Assembly: GCA_947176075.1 (NCBI GenBank)
Contig: CAMWPG010000010.1
Span: 1-33,410 of the forward strand
Source of the DNA: an uncultured Ruminococcus sp.
Lineage (GTDB): Bacteria > Bacillota > Clostridia > Oscillospirales > Ruminococcaceae
Length of the DNA: 33,410 bases
Direction: 5' to 3'
Both the position numbers and the translations under genes were made by a program. Shown one piece after another: positions 1 to 8,087 of this stretch. The notes under the pieces are model-generated. The model saw only the letters and a program-made list of their open reading frames with translations. It was not told the DNA's origin and searched no databases. Within the stretch, counting starts at the first letter, position 1. Each line of letters begins with the position of its first letter.

Positions 1-33
1 TCGGCAGATTTCGCTTATGAAGACAAGTTCTAA
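1..33 (-). repeat. End of a dispersed inverted-repeat element (copy truncated by window edge)
   Basis: This segment matches the reverse complement of 11168-11200, the left end of the 165-bp element, at 31 of 33 positions (mismatches at bases 3 and 7). The outer end faces right, so the rest of this copy would lie to the left of the window. It sits about 60 bases upstream of the CapA-family gene. The match is seen directly; that it is a full copy is inferred. Confidence 0.7.
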
Positions 34-95
34 CATTTACTAACTATAAGATACTGAACAGGTTCTAAAATATAAGTATGTAAGGAATGAAAAAT

Positions 96-1343
96 ATGCG
101 TAAAATAAAAATTATAGCAGTCGGATTTTCACTGCTGCTTTTGTGTACTGTAGGCTGTCGGTCTATAGATGGCGGAAAAAAATCATATTCTTATGACAAC
201 GGCGCAAATGATGGAATGAATGGCTTTGTAGCTCGTGAAGAAGCAACCATTGCAACTGTTAAACAAGGCGGTGGTTTAGTTCATGTAATTGCTGCCGGTG
301 ATAATATGGTGCAAACGGGAGTTCTTAATTCCGCCGCTGCAAATGCCGGCTCAGAAGAGGAGTATAATTTCAATTTCTGTTATGAGGGCGCAAAAAATCT
401 GCTGGCAGGGGGCGATGTCAAGATTATACATCAGGAGACACTTATTTGTGATAATGATGATATTGATATAAGCGGCAACAGCTACAGCTATAATTCACCC
501 TCGGAGGTTGGAAAAGCGCTTATAGATACAGGCTTTAACGCTGTATCTATGGGAAATAATCATCTTCTTGATAAAGGCGTAGGAGGACTTGCCTCATGTC
601 TTAATTATTGGAATAAGATGCAGTCAAACTATTATGGACTTATAACTTATGGAGCATATAAAAGCGAAAACGATATGAACGATATTCGTGTATGTGAAAT
701 AAATGGTGTAAAGCTTGCCTTTCTTTCATATACAGAAAAACTTACAAGCTATGAGTTCCTTGAAGATTCTGAATTAAAGGTTGTTCTTTTGTCAGACGAA
801 GAAAAAGTAAAATCACAGATCGAAAAGGCAGCTTCGCTTGCAGATGCTGTAATTGTATCGGCACATTGGGGAATTACAGATTACTTTGAGGTTAGTGATG
901 AAGTAAAGCAGCAGGCGCAGAATATGATCGACTGGGGCGCAGATGTTATTATAGGCACACATCCTCATGTTCCTCAGACTATGGAGTATATTATGCGTCC
1001 TGACGGTTCTCAGGGATTTGTATTTTATTCCCTTGGAAATTTTATATCTGCGCAGACCTATAATGTTAATCTTATTGGAGAGATTGCAGAATTTGATGTT
1101 TCAGTTAACTCTAAGGGTGATATGTTGATCCAGAACATACAGGTAAGCCCTGTAATTTCGCATTTTGAAGGAGCAGATTACAGTAATCTTAGAGTTATTC
1201 CCTATCGTGACTATACGGAGGAGCTTTGCAATGCTCACGGTTTACCGCAGATTGGAGACAATGGCTATTATAGTGAATGGAGTATGAATAAGATAAGGGA
1301 AATAATAGACATTGCAATACCGTCTGAGTACCAGAAATTATAG
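96..1343 (+). CDS. CapA-family (PGA_cap) metallophosphatase-like lipoprotein
   Basis: The predicted 415-residue secreted protein belongs to the CapA/PgsA poly-gamma-glutamate family, which has a calcineurin-like metallophosphatase fold. Numbered from ATG 96, it has a hydrophobic signal segment (about 6-20) ending in TVGC, a plausible but not ideal lipobox with Cys21. Conserved blocks follow: GDNM (68), NNHLLDKG (154), SAHWG (255), GTHPHVPQ (287) and SLGNF (312). I chose ATG 96 over the in-frame ATG 87 because AGGA at 83-86 is 9 bases from ATG 96 and touches ATG 87. The family is named for B. anthracis capsule assembly, but lone lipoprotein members like this one are common in Clostridia and need not make polyglutamate; no capB or capC homologue is nearby. 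The exact substrate is unknown. Its stop codon lies inside a hairpin repeat (1340-1376). Confidence 0.88.
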   Translation: MRKIKIIAVGFSLLLLCTVGCRSIDGGKKSYSYDNGANDGMNGFVAREEATIATVKQGGGLVHVIAAGDNMVQTGVLNSAAANAGSEEEYNFNFCYEGAKNLLAGGDVKIIHQETLICDNDDIDISGNSYSYNSPSEVGKALIDTGFNAVSMGNNHLLDKGVGGLASCLNYWNKMQSNYYGLITYGAYKSENDMNDIRVCEINGVKLAFLSYTEKLTSYEFLEDSELKVVLLSDEEKVKSQIEKAASLADAVIVSAHWGITDYFEVSDEVKQQAQNMIDWGADVIIGTHPHVPQTMEYIMRPDGSQGFVFYSLGNFISAQTYNVNLIGEIAEFDVSVNSKGDMLIQNIQVSPVISHFEGADYSNLRVIPYRDYTEELCNAHGLPQIGDNGYYSEWSMNKIREIIDIAIPSEYQKL

Positions 1344-1376
1344 TAAACATCAAAAATAATTTGTCGTTCACTATAA
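1340..1376 (+). repeat. 37-bp two-tier hairpin repeat, copy 1
   Basis: The outer arms ATAGTAAAC and GTTCACTAT pair with one mismatch, and inner arms CAAA/TTTG enclose a short loop. It is clearly related to 16317-16352. The left arm contains the TAG stop codon of the CapA-family gene. No T-run follows, so it is not a standard terminator. Confidence 0.6.
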
Positions 1377-1410
1377 CAGGAAAAATTTTAAGATCGCTGT
1401 ATAAAAATTA

Positions 1411-1441
1411 CACCTCCGGCTCACAATAGAGTCGGAGGTGT
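1411..1441 (+). promoter_or_regulatory. Hairpin sequestering the ribosome-binding site of the SpoIIQ-like gene
   Basis: CACCTCCGGCTC (1411-1422) pairs with GAGTCGGAGGTG (1429-1440), with one G-U pair and a 6-base loop; A1410/T1441 can extend it. The right arm contains the whole GGAGG (1434-1438) serving the downstream start at 1447. It may double as a weak terminator for the upstream gene; the T-rich side is better on the opposite strand (TAATTTTT). Confidence 0.65.
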
Positions 1442-1446
1442 TTGAT

Positions 1447-2208
1447 TTGAAAAACGAAACGAATCAGCCAAAAAAGACACGCCTGAAAGGCTTTTACACT
1501 GCACTGCTCGTGAGTCTTGCAATGATCGGAGCAGCCTGTGCATATGCATATCAGGCAACTAATGCAAAGCTTGAAAGCGATCTGAATTCACTTCAGAAAG
1601 ATCTTTCAGCATCGACAGGCAGCAGCACTTACAGTTCAGCAGCTATGACTGAAGACGCATCAGAAGCAACAACTATTCATCGTGCCTATGATGCTGTGGC
1701 AGATGTAAAGCCTGAGACATCTATAACGGTTCAGACTGAAACGCCTGTTGAGACTCAGACAGAATTATCATCTGAGCCGGAGGATGCTGCGGAGTTAGAT
1801 CACGTTATTGTGATCCCTATTGAAGGAGAGATTCAGGCAGAATTCAGCTGCGGAGAGCTTGTGAAGTCCGAGACGACCGGTACATGGCAGACCCATAATG
1901 GTGCAGATATTGCAGCAGAAGATGGAAGCGCTGTATGTGCAATTGACAACGGTACTGTATCGGAGGTGACACGTGATGCTCTATGGGGTGTTTGCGTTGC
2001 TATTGACCATGGAAATGGAATAGTCAGCCGTTACTGCGGCTTGAGCGGCAGTCTTTCTGTAAAGGAAGGCGATGCAGTTGAAAGCGGACAAACTATTGGT
2101 ACAATAGGAAATACAGCTGATATTGAAAGCAAGCAGGAGTCGCATCTGCATTTCGAAGTTCTGAAAAATGATATTTATGTCGATCCGATTGCATTTGTAA
2201 ATGAGTAG
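1447..2208 (+). CDS. SpoIIQ-like M23/LytM-domain membrane protein
   Basis: This 253-residue bitopic protein has a basic N-terminus, one membrane segment (about 15-33), a short coiled or low-complexity acidic/Thr-rich stalk (about 40-115) and a C-terminal LytM domain. TTG 1447 is preferred because GGAGG (1434-1438) lies 8 bases upstream; GTG 1438 overlaps that ribosome site. The zinc-site motifs H-x3-D (H150, D154) and HLHFE (H234, H236) are present. The usual Tyr-x-His-Leu catalytic block reads YCGL, so one active-site His is absent. The stretch around DALWG and the domain order resemble SpoIIQ, the forespore half of the SpoIIQ-SpoIIIAH channel; B. subtilis SpoIIQ also has a degenerate LytM site. 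A role as a scaffold rather than an endopeptidase is therefore inferred. It could instead be a vegetative M23 protein. Confidence 0.75.
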   Translation: MKNETNQPKKTRLKGFYTALLVSLAMIGAACAYAYQATNAKLESDLNSLQKDLSASTGSSTYSSAAMTEDASEATTIHRAYDAVADVKPETSITVQTETPVETQTELSSEPEDAAELDHVIVIPIEGEIQAEFSCGELVKSETTGTWQTHNGADIAAEDGSAVCAIDNGTVSEVTRDALWGVCVAIDHGNGIVSRYCGLSGSLSVKEGDAVESGQTIGTIGNTADIESKQESHLHFEVLKNDIYVDPIAFVNE

Positions 2209-2215
2209 ATCAAAA

Positions 2216-2242
2216 GGGCTGCCGGAAAGTTTCCGGCAGCCC
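2216..2242. terminator. Bidirectional terminator between convergent genes
   Basis: The perfect palindrome GGGCTGCCGGAAA / TTTCCGGCAGCCC lies between the ends of the SpoIIQ-like gene (+) and aspS (-). TTTT follows on the minus strand; the plus-strand tail is only weakly T-rich. Confidence 0.8.
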
Positions 2243-2247
2243 TCATA

Positions 2248-4035
2248 TTATTCATCTTCTTTTTCAGTTTTCGGTATAATACTTATTCCCAGTACATCAA
2301 GGCTGTCTTTATCAACAGCAGACGGACATTCGCTCATAATCTCACTGGCATTTTGAAGCTTCGGGAAAGCTACAACATCACGCAGACTTTCAGCTTCGAG
2401 GAGAACCATTACCAATCTATCAAGACCGATTCCAAGACCACCGTGCGGCGGTGCACCGTATTTATAGGCTTCAACAAGGAATCCGAACTTAGCCTCGATC
2501 TCTTCCTCCGTAAGGCCCAGTGCTTCAAACATTTTCTGCTGAAGCTCGTAGTCAGTGATACGTATAGAACCTGATGAAAGCTCAATGCCGTTCAGTACGA
2601 GGTCAAATGCCTTTGCAATTACCTTTCCGGGGTCTGAGTCAAGGTACTGCAAGCAATCATCCATAGGCATTGTAAACGGATGATGCATAGCTGCCCACAC
2701 GTTGTTTTCATCATCCCATTCAAAGAATGGAAACTGTGTTATCCAAAGGAAGTTAAGCTGTCCTTTAGGAATAATATCAAGCCGTTTCGCAACCATAAGA
2801 CGCAGTGCGCCAAGTACAGGAAGTGTAACCTTGTTTTTATCAGCCACAATCAGCACAACATCTCCCTGCTGACAATCAAGACTTTCAAGGATCTCTTCAA
2901 GTCTGCCCTCTGGCAGAAATTTAGCGAATGAGCAATTGGGCTTTTCATCGTTCCAGCGAATAAACGCCACACCCTTTGCACCGATTCCCTTTGCCTTTTC
3001 AGTAAGCTTATCAATTTCCTTACGGGTAAGTGTTTTGGAAGCGTTCTTAGCGACGATACAACGGACACTGCCGCCTGCTTCAATAGCGCTCTTGAATACA
3101 ACAAAGTCCAGATCTGAAACAAGGTTTGTTATATCCTGAAGCTCCATACCGAAACGTGTATCAGGCTTATCTGATCCAAAACGGTTCATAGCTTCATTAT
3201 ATGTCATACGTGGAATAGGCAGAGTGACTTCTCTGTCCATAACCTTTTCAAGGAGATATTTAACAAAGCCCTCTGTCATTTCCAGAATATCATCAACATC
3301 TACAAATGACATTTCAAGGTCTATCTGAGTAAATTCAGGCTGTCTGTCAGCACGCAGATCCTCATCACGGAAGCATCTTGCGATCTGAATATAGCGGTCA
3401 AGACCTGCAACCATAGTCAGCTGCTTATAGATCTGAGGTGACTGCGGCAAAGCGTAGAACTTGCCATTATGAACTCTTGATGGAATAAGATAGTCTCGTG
3501 CTCCCTCAGGAGTTGATTTCATCATCATAGGCGTTTCAATTTCGATAAAGCCGTTTGCATAGTAATATTCACGTGCTGCCTGTGCAATCTTATGACGCAT
3601 GATAAGATTATGCTGTAGCGGTGCACGTCTCAGGTCAAGATAACGATATTTAAGACGAAGCTCCTCGTTTACCTTTGTTTCGTCAGTGATGAAGAAAGGC
3701 GTAGTCTGAGCCTTTGCAAGAATACGTAGCTCAGAGACAATGATCTCAACTTCACCCGTTTTCATATCAGGATTTATGCTTGAACGCTTTGTAACAACGC
3801 CCTTTGCCATAAGTACATATTCACTGTGGCATGATGCAGCCTTTTCAAAAATTTCCCGATCAGTGCTGTCATTAAAAGCGAGCTGAACTATACCGGTTCT
3901 GTCACGAAGATCAATAAAAATAAGAGTACCAAGATTTCTTACTTTCTGTACAAATCCTCCGACTACAACTGTGCTGCCGATCTCAGAAACATCACCGCAG
4001 TAGCAAGTTCTGCGCAGTCCATTCATAGATTCCAT
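2248..4035 (-). CDS. aspS: Aspartyl-tRNA synthetase
   Basis: This class IIb synthetase charges tRNA-Asp in the cytoplasm. At 595 residues it has the full bacterial length. It has an N-terminal OB-fold anticodon domain (about 1-105), the catalytic core with motif 2 FRDEDLRADRQPEFTQID (222-239), the bacterial GAD insertion (about 290-410) and motif 3 GLGIGLDRLVM near the C-terminus. Leu35 in RNLG matches the Leu of the discriminating E. coli enzyme, but this alone does not settle tRNA specificity. The start is supported by GAGGAGG a few bases upstream. The ATG shares one base with the hisS stop (TAATG), so the pair is probably translationally coupled. A strong hairpin ends the operon. Confidence 0.97.
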   Translation of the reverse strand: MESMNGLRRTCYCGDVSEIGSTVVVGGFVQKVRNLGTLIFIDLRDRTGIVQLAFNDSTDREIFEKAASCHSEYVLMAKGVVTKRSSINPDMKTGEVEIIVSELRILAKAQTTPFFITDETKVNEELRLKYRYLDLRRAPLQHNLIMRHKIAQAAREYYYANGFIEIETPMMMKSTPEGARDYLIPSRVHNGKFYALPQSPQIYKQLTMVAGLDRYIQIARCFRDEDLRADRQPEFTQIDLEMSFVDVDDILEMTEGFVKYLLEKVMDREVTLPIPRMTYNEAMNRFGSDKPDTRFGMELQDITNLVSDLDFVVFKSAIEAGGSVRCIVAKNASKTLTRKEIDKLTEKAKGIGAKGVAFIRWNDEKPNCSFAKFLPEGRLEEILESLDCQQGDVVLIVADKNKVTLPVLGALRLMVAKRLDIIPKGQLNFLWITQFPFFEWDDENNVWAAMHHPFTMPMDDCLQYLDSDPGKVIAKAFDLVLNGIELSSGSIRITDYELQQKMFEALGLTEEEIEAKFGFLVEAYKYGAPPHGGLGIGLDRLVMVLLEAESLRDVVAFPKLQNASEIMSECPSAVDKDSLDVLGISIIPKTEKEDE

Positions 4036-5348
4036 TACTTTTCCTCCTCAAATTCTTCAAAAATATCATTGAACATATAACGTATTGCAAGATCCTCAAA
4101 TTCTTTTGCAAAGCGATCGTCAAGGTGAATGTCAAACTGTTCACCTGTTTCCATGAGCTTTAGTTTTGCGCAGCCGCTTTCAAGCTCATTTCCGCCAACT
4201 ACCAGTACAAATTTTGCCCCGATCTTATTTGCATACTTCATCTGAGCCTTTATGCCACGATTCATGACATCATACTCTGCGTGATAACCATCACTGCGAA
4301 GCTTTTGGGCAATATTCATAGCCATATCAGCAGCAGAAGCATCCATAGGAGCTATGTAAAGATCGCAGGTTTTCTCTTCCATAAACTGACAGCCCTGACT
4401 TTCCATAGTGAGCAGTATTCTTTCAATGCCCATAGCAAATCCAAGTGCAGGTGTAGCTGCTCCGCCAAGCTGTTCGATAAGACCGTCATAACGTCCGCCG
4501 CCGCATACAGTACCCTGTGCGCCGATATCAGTCGTTACAAACTCGAATACTGTTTTAGTGTAGTAATCAAGACCACGAACGATTTTTGGGTTTACAGTAA
4601 ATTCTATAGAAAGATTATTAAGATATTTTTTCAATGTTTCAAAATGCTCACTGCACTCGTTGCAAAGATAATCAAGAATCACCGGTGCATTTTCTGCAAT
4701 TTCTCCGCATACAGGACTTTTGCAGTCCAGAATGCGCATAGGGTTCTTTTCGAGGCGTGTTTTGCAGGTATCGCAAAGTTCATCTTCACGCTTTGCAAAA
4801 TAACTGCGCAGAGCCTTGTGATATTCGCATCTGCACTTAGGACAGCCTATGGAGTTTATATTAAGAGCAATATTTCTAAGTCCAAGTCTGTCGAGCAGAG
4901 TTTTGGCAAGGCTTATGACTTCTGCATCGGCCGCAGGACTTCCAGAGCCTGCCATTTCAAGACCGAACTGGTGAAATTCACGAAGTCTGCCAGCCTGAGG
5001 ACGTTCATGCCGAAAACAAGAGAGAATATAGAATGCTCTCTGAGGCAAAGCGTCATTCAGCATACCATTCTGAAGCATTGCACGTATAGTACCGGCAGTA
5101 CCCTCAGGTCGAAGAGTGAACTCAGTTTCCTTTGCCTTAACAGTGTACATTTCCTTTTGAACGACATCTGTCGTTTCACCTACAGAGCGCAGAAACAGCT
5201 CAGTATTTTCGAATGTAGGTATTCTTATTTCCTTGAAACCAAAGCACATAGCGGTTTCACGTGCGATCTCTTCAACTGTATACCACTTGTTTATATTTTT
5301 GGGAGTAATATCCTCAGTTCCCTGAGGACGTGTAATTTTTAAAGCCAT
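4035..5348 (-). CDS. hisS: Histidyl-tRNA synthetase
   Basis: This 437-residue class IIa synthetase charges tRNA-His. It begins MALKITRPQGTEDITP, typical of HisRS. Motifs are RPEGT (80-84), motif 2 FRHERPQAGRLREF (112-125) and the histidine-binding RGLDYYT (258-264), followed by a C-terminal anticodon domain. The mid-region carries several Cys pairs (CPKC, CDTC, CNEC) as in other Firmicutes HisRS. The frame is open further upstream, but ATG 5346-5348 has AGGAGG at 5355-5360 with 6-base spacing and begins at the family's usual N-terminus. It overlaps aspS by one base. An intrinsic terminator lies immediately upstream (5364-5390), leaving no room for a promoter between it and the gene, and I see no T-box leader. 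Confidence 0.96.
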   Translation of the reverse strand: MALKITRPQGTEDITPKNINKWYTVEEIARETAMCFGFKEIRIPTFENTELFLRSVGETTDVVQKEMYTVKAKETEFTLRPEGTAGTIRAMLQNGMLNDALPQRAFYILSCFRHERPQAGRLREFHQFGLEMAGSGSPAADAEVISLAKTLLDRLGLRNIALNINSIGCPKCRCEYHKALRSYFAKREDELCDTCKTRLEKNPMRILDCKSPVCGEIAENAPVILDYLCNECSEHFETLKKYLNNLSIEFTVNPKIVRGLDYYTKTVFEFVTTDIGAQGTVCGGGRYDGLIEQLGGAATPALGFAMGIERILLTMESQGCQFMEEKTCDLYIAPMDASAADMAMNIAQKLRSDGYHAEYDVMNRGIKAQMKYANKIGAKFVLVVGGNELESGCAKLKLMETGEQFDIHLDDRFAKEFEDLAIRYMFNDIFEEFEEEK

Positions 5349-5363
5349 AATATGCCTCCTGAT

Positions 5364-5390
5364 AAAAAATTGTCCCTTCGTAAAGGGACA
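5364..5390 (-). terminator. Intrinsic terminator or attenuator just before the hisS ribosome site
   Basis: On the minus strand the stem TGTCCCTT/AAGGGACA with a 4-base loop is followed by A then TTTTTT. It ends the methylglyoxal-synthase-like transcript and abuts the hisS AGGAGG (5355-5360). Confidence 0.75.
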
Positions 5391-5424
5391 GGAAAAAATA
5401 TAGATAACATGGCTAAAAAGCCTG

Positions 5425-5829
5425 TCAGATAGTAGGTGAACCAATAATTCTCCAGTCCAGATCTCCTCTTTCCAAAGCCATGATAAGAGCCTCAGCAGTT
5501 GCGATATTTGTTGCCACAGGAATGTTGTGCACATCGCAAAGGCGCAAAAGGTTCATTTCAGTTATATCAGCTTCCTTGCAGTTGATAGGATCACGAAAGA
5601 AAAGCAGAACGTCGATCTCATTGCAGGAAATAAGCGAGCCTATCTGTTGTCCGCCGCCCTGTGAACTGCTAAGATAGCGTTTGATCTTTAGTCCGGTTGC
5701 TTCAGAAACCTGTTTGCCTGTTGTATCAGTTGCACAAAGCATATGACGGGAAAGTATACCGCAGTATGCAATGCAGAACTGTATCATAAGCTCCTTTTTA
5801 GCGTCGTGAGCTATGAGTGCGATTGTCAT
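5425..5829 (-). CDS. Methylglyoxal-synthase family protein with altered active site
   Basis: The 134-residue MGS-like-domain protein starts TIALIAHDAKK and keeps QQIG (61-64), FFRDP (77-81), RLCDVHN (96-102) and PVATN (104-108). True MgsA converts dihydroxyacetone phosphate to methylglyoxal and phosphate. By my alignment to E. coli and B. subtilis MgsA, the GGDQQ aspartate (Asp71 in E. coli, the proposed catalytic base) is Gly60. The positions of His98 and Asp101 are Ala87 and Thr90; only the RDP aspartate (Asp80) remains. The protein is also shorter at the C-terminus than the 152-residue E. coli enzyme. Family membership is clear, but activity is doubtful; it may bind a phosphorylated metabolite or act on another substrate. 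It has its own strong promoter and precedes hisS-aspS. Confidence 0.85.
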   Translation of the reverse strand: MTIALIAHDAKKELMIQFCIAYCGILSRHMLCATDTTGKQVSEATGLKIKRYLSSSQGGGQQIGSLISCNEIDVLLFFRDPINCKEADITEMNLLRLCDVHNIPVATNIATAEALIMALERGDLDWRIIGSPTI

Positions 5830-5890
5830 AAGAATAAATCATTCCTTTCCTTACAAGTTTATCTTCATGATTAGATAGTACCATAAGTCT

Positions 5891-5918
5891 ATTATACCAC
5901 AAAATAAGGATTTGTCAA
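5891..5918 (-). promoter_or_regulatory. Sigma-A promoter for the methylglyoxal-synthase-like gene
   Basis: On the minus strand TTGACA (5913-5918) is followed after 16 bases by TATAAT (5891-5896). Both hexamers are perfect, and the promoter lies about 60 bases upstream of the start codon. It may also feed hisS-aspS by readthrough. The rest of the 5830-6050 gap is AT-rich with nothing else recognisable. Confidence 0.85.
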
Positions 5919-6050
5919 AGAAAATCCTTTATATAAAATAAAGATTGTGAAAACTATTGTAGTCACAGTATGCTTGTTTGTGCAATATGACGGCAAAATG
6001 CTGGCATAATCTTCTTTTGAAAGAAAATATCTACAATTATCTTATTATTT

Positions 6051-8060
6051 TTATTTTAAATGATTTCTTTCCTTATAATTTTCGTATGCTTTTAAGATAT
6101 TTCTTATCATATATTTAGCATACTCAGCACCCTCAACAACACCTGCAAATGCAATTTCAGGATCTTCTGCCGGAGCATATCCGATGAAGAATGAGTCCTG
6201 CACACGAGAACCCTGCTGAGGCGTACCTGTTTTTATTGCGACATTATACCCAAGGTTTCCAAGGGAATATTCTGTAGGCATATTTGTAACAGAAGCTGCT
6301 ATCATACCTTGTTCTATAATGTCAAATCCCTCTTTTCCGCAGCTTGTTATTCTTTCAGCTACCACAGGTTCTTTTTTCTCCAGCTTATTTTCCATATTAT
6401 AATCCCATATGCTGTCCACGAGATGCGGTTCATACCTCACACCGTCATTTGCGATAGTATTTGCAACCACCGCCATTTGAAGCGGAGTAACAGCCCACTC
6501 GGACTGACCGATAGCAGATTGAAGAACTTCACCGACAGTCCAAGGAAGACCGACTTTCTCATAATATTCCATATCAGAAAGATGACCTGATTCCTCTGCT
6601 GTTTCAAGTCCTGTCATCTGTCCCAAGCCATACATTTTGGAATATTGACTGATCCTGTCAATGGTTAGATTTTCTGACAGCTTATAAAAATATATATTAC
6701 ATGAATATTGTAGAGCTTCTATAAGCGCAATGTCTCCATGACCGCCTGTACATTCATAGATCGTGTCTTTGAATAAATAGGTATGTCCGCAGTAAAATGT
6801 GGAATATCCGTTTATAATATTTTCGCACAAACCGGCTGTAGCTGTAATTGTCTTAAATGTTGAACCTGGACGATACAATCCCAGTGTAGCCCGATTTACA
6901 AGAGGCTCGTTTTCCGCGGTAAGAAGTGATTCATAATCATCAATATAAGTATTCAGATCATATGTAGGACAAGTAGCCATACCAAGAACACCACTGGTTT
7001 TAGCATCAAGTACAACTAAGGCACCGTTTGTTATTTTACCGAGCTTCAGCTCCTCTGTATTTTCATTTCTGAGACTATCAAAGTTTTTGATAAAGTTTTC
7101 GAGGATCTTTTGCAGATCACGCTGGAATTTGCTGTCTACAGTAAGCATTACTGTATTTCCTGATTGAACAGGTGTTGTTATCTCAGAGGATATTACCTCA
7201 TTATTCTGAACAGAAATAGTTCTAACTCCGTCTTTGCCGCGAAGATAGCTTTCACAGGCTCTTTCGATGCCGTTTTTACCGACAATATCATCCATATCGT
7301 AGCCTTTGGCAGAAAGCTCTTCGTATTCATCTGCATATATAGGACCTACCGTGCCTATTTCATGAGGAATAATATTTCCCTGCTTTACCTTTCGCAGCGG
7401 CATTTCCTGTATTTCAATACCTTTAAGTGTTATGCCTGATTCCTTGATCTCAGTGATCGAGCCAAGCGGAATGTCTTCAGCCAGAATAAAGCGTCTGTTC
7501 ATAGAGAAGCCACGTCTGAGCATTTCATATCGTATACCGCACAAGATTCTCTTCTGCTCTTCGGAATATTCAGGTGCTATCTCATAATCCTCTATAAGCT
7601 TTGCCATACAGTTATCAGTCGTTGCGTAAACATTAAGTCCCAGCTCACGTTTAAATCTTTCAAGCTCATCCTCATCATCTGTAGTAAATGTATATGGGGC
7701 TTCGTTTGAAATAGGCATTGAAAGATCCGGCGATATGCCGCACTCAGCCAGCTTATTATTTATAGTCAGCAATATCTTGTTTCCCTCAGACAGATCCTTC
7801 GGGAACTGTTCAGGCAGTATAACCACACTGTATCCAACCTTATTTACGATTATAGGATTTCCGGTGCAATCAACTATCTCGCCTCTTGTGGCATCTATTG
7901 TCTGCGAATATTTATATGTTGAATATTTACGGCTCATATATTTCTCACTATCTACCAGCTGTATTTTCATAAGACGGTAGCCGCATAGAGCTAATGCACA
8001 GAGCATAAACGCCACAAGCAATGTGCATTTCAGATAAATATGATAAGGTCTTTTTTTCAT
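6051..8060 (-). CDS. Class B penicillin-binding protein 2 (elongasome transpeptidase)
   Basis: This 669-residue bitopic D,D-transpeptidase cross-links lateral-wall peptidoglycan with RodA and MreBCD. It has a short basic cytoplasmic tail, one membrane segment (about 12-30), a PBP dimerisation/pedestal region (about 55-290) and the transpeptidase domain. The catalytic motifs are S400-T-F-K403, S453-C-N455 and K610-T-G-T613. The usual SxN middle residue is Cys here. It is last in mreB-mreC-mreD-PBP2, 27 bases after mreD, the classic order that identifies it as PBP2/MrdA type rather than a division PBP3. No obvious terminator follows; downstream sequence is AT-rich. rodA is not in the window. 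Confidence 0.93.
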   Translation of the reverse strand: MKKRPYHIYLKCTLLVAFMLCALALCGYRLMKIQLVDSEKYMSRKYSTYKYSQTIDATRGEIVDCTGNPIIVNKVGYSVVILPEQFPKDLSEGNKILLTINNKLAECGISPDLSMPISNEAPYTFTTDDEDELERFKRELGLNVYATTDNCMAKLIEDYEIAPEYSEEQKRILCGIRYEMLRRGFSMNRRFILAEDIPLGSITEIKESGITLKGIEIQEMPLRKVKQGNIIPHEIGTVGPIYADEYEELSAKGYDMDDIVGKNGIERACESYLRGKDGVRTISVQNNEVISSEITTPVQSGNTVMLTVDSKFQRDLQKILENFIKNFDSLRNENTEELKLGKITNGALVVLDAKTSGVLGMATCPTYDLNTYIDDYESLLTAENEPLVNRATLGLYRPGSTFKTITATAGLCENIINGYSTFYCGHTYLFKDTIYECTGGHGDIALIEALQYSCNIYFYKLSENLTIDRISQYSKMYGLGQMTGLETAEESGHLSDMEYYEKVGLPWTVGEVLQSAIGQSEWAVTPLQMAVVANTIANDGVRYEPHLVDSIWDYNMENKLEKKEPVVAERITSCGKEGFDIIEQGMIAASVTNMPTEYSLGNLGYNVAIKTGTPQQGSRVQDSFFIGYAPAEDPEIAFAGVVEGAEYAKYMIRNILKAYENYKERNHLK

Positions 8061-8087
8061 TTAAGCATTTTTCCTTTTTACGAAAGA

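Noticed and set aside
4281-5342. A 353-codon open frame on the plus strand opposite hisS
   Set aside because: It is antisense to a clear, full-length HisRS, has a low-complexity Cys/Ser/Phe-rich composition and no ribosome site. It is a codon-usage shadow.
5349-5424. T-box riboswitch before hisS
   Set aside because: The gap is only 76 bases and contains no T-box core sequence or specifier stem; only a simple terminator hairpin is visible.
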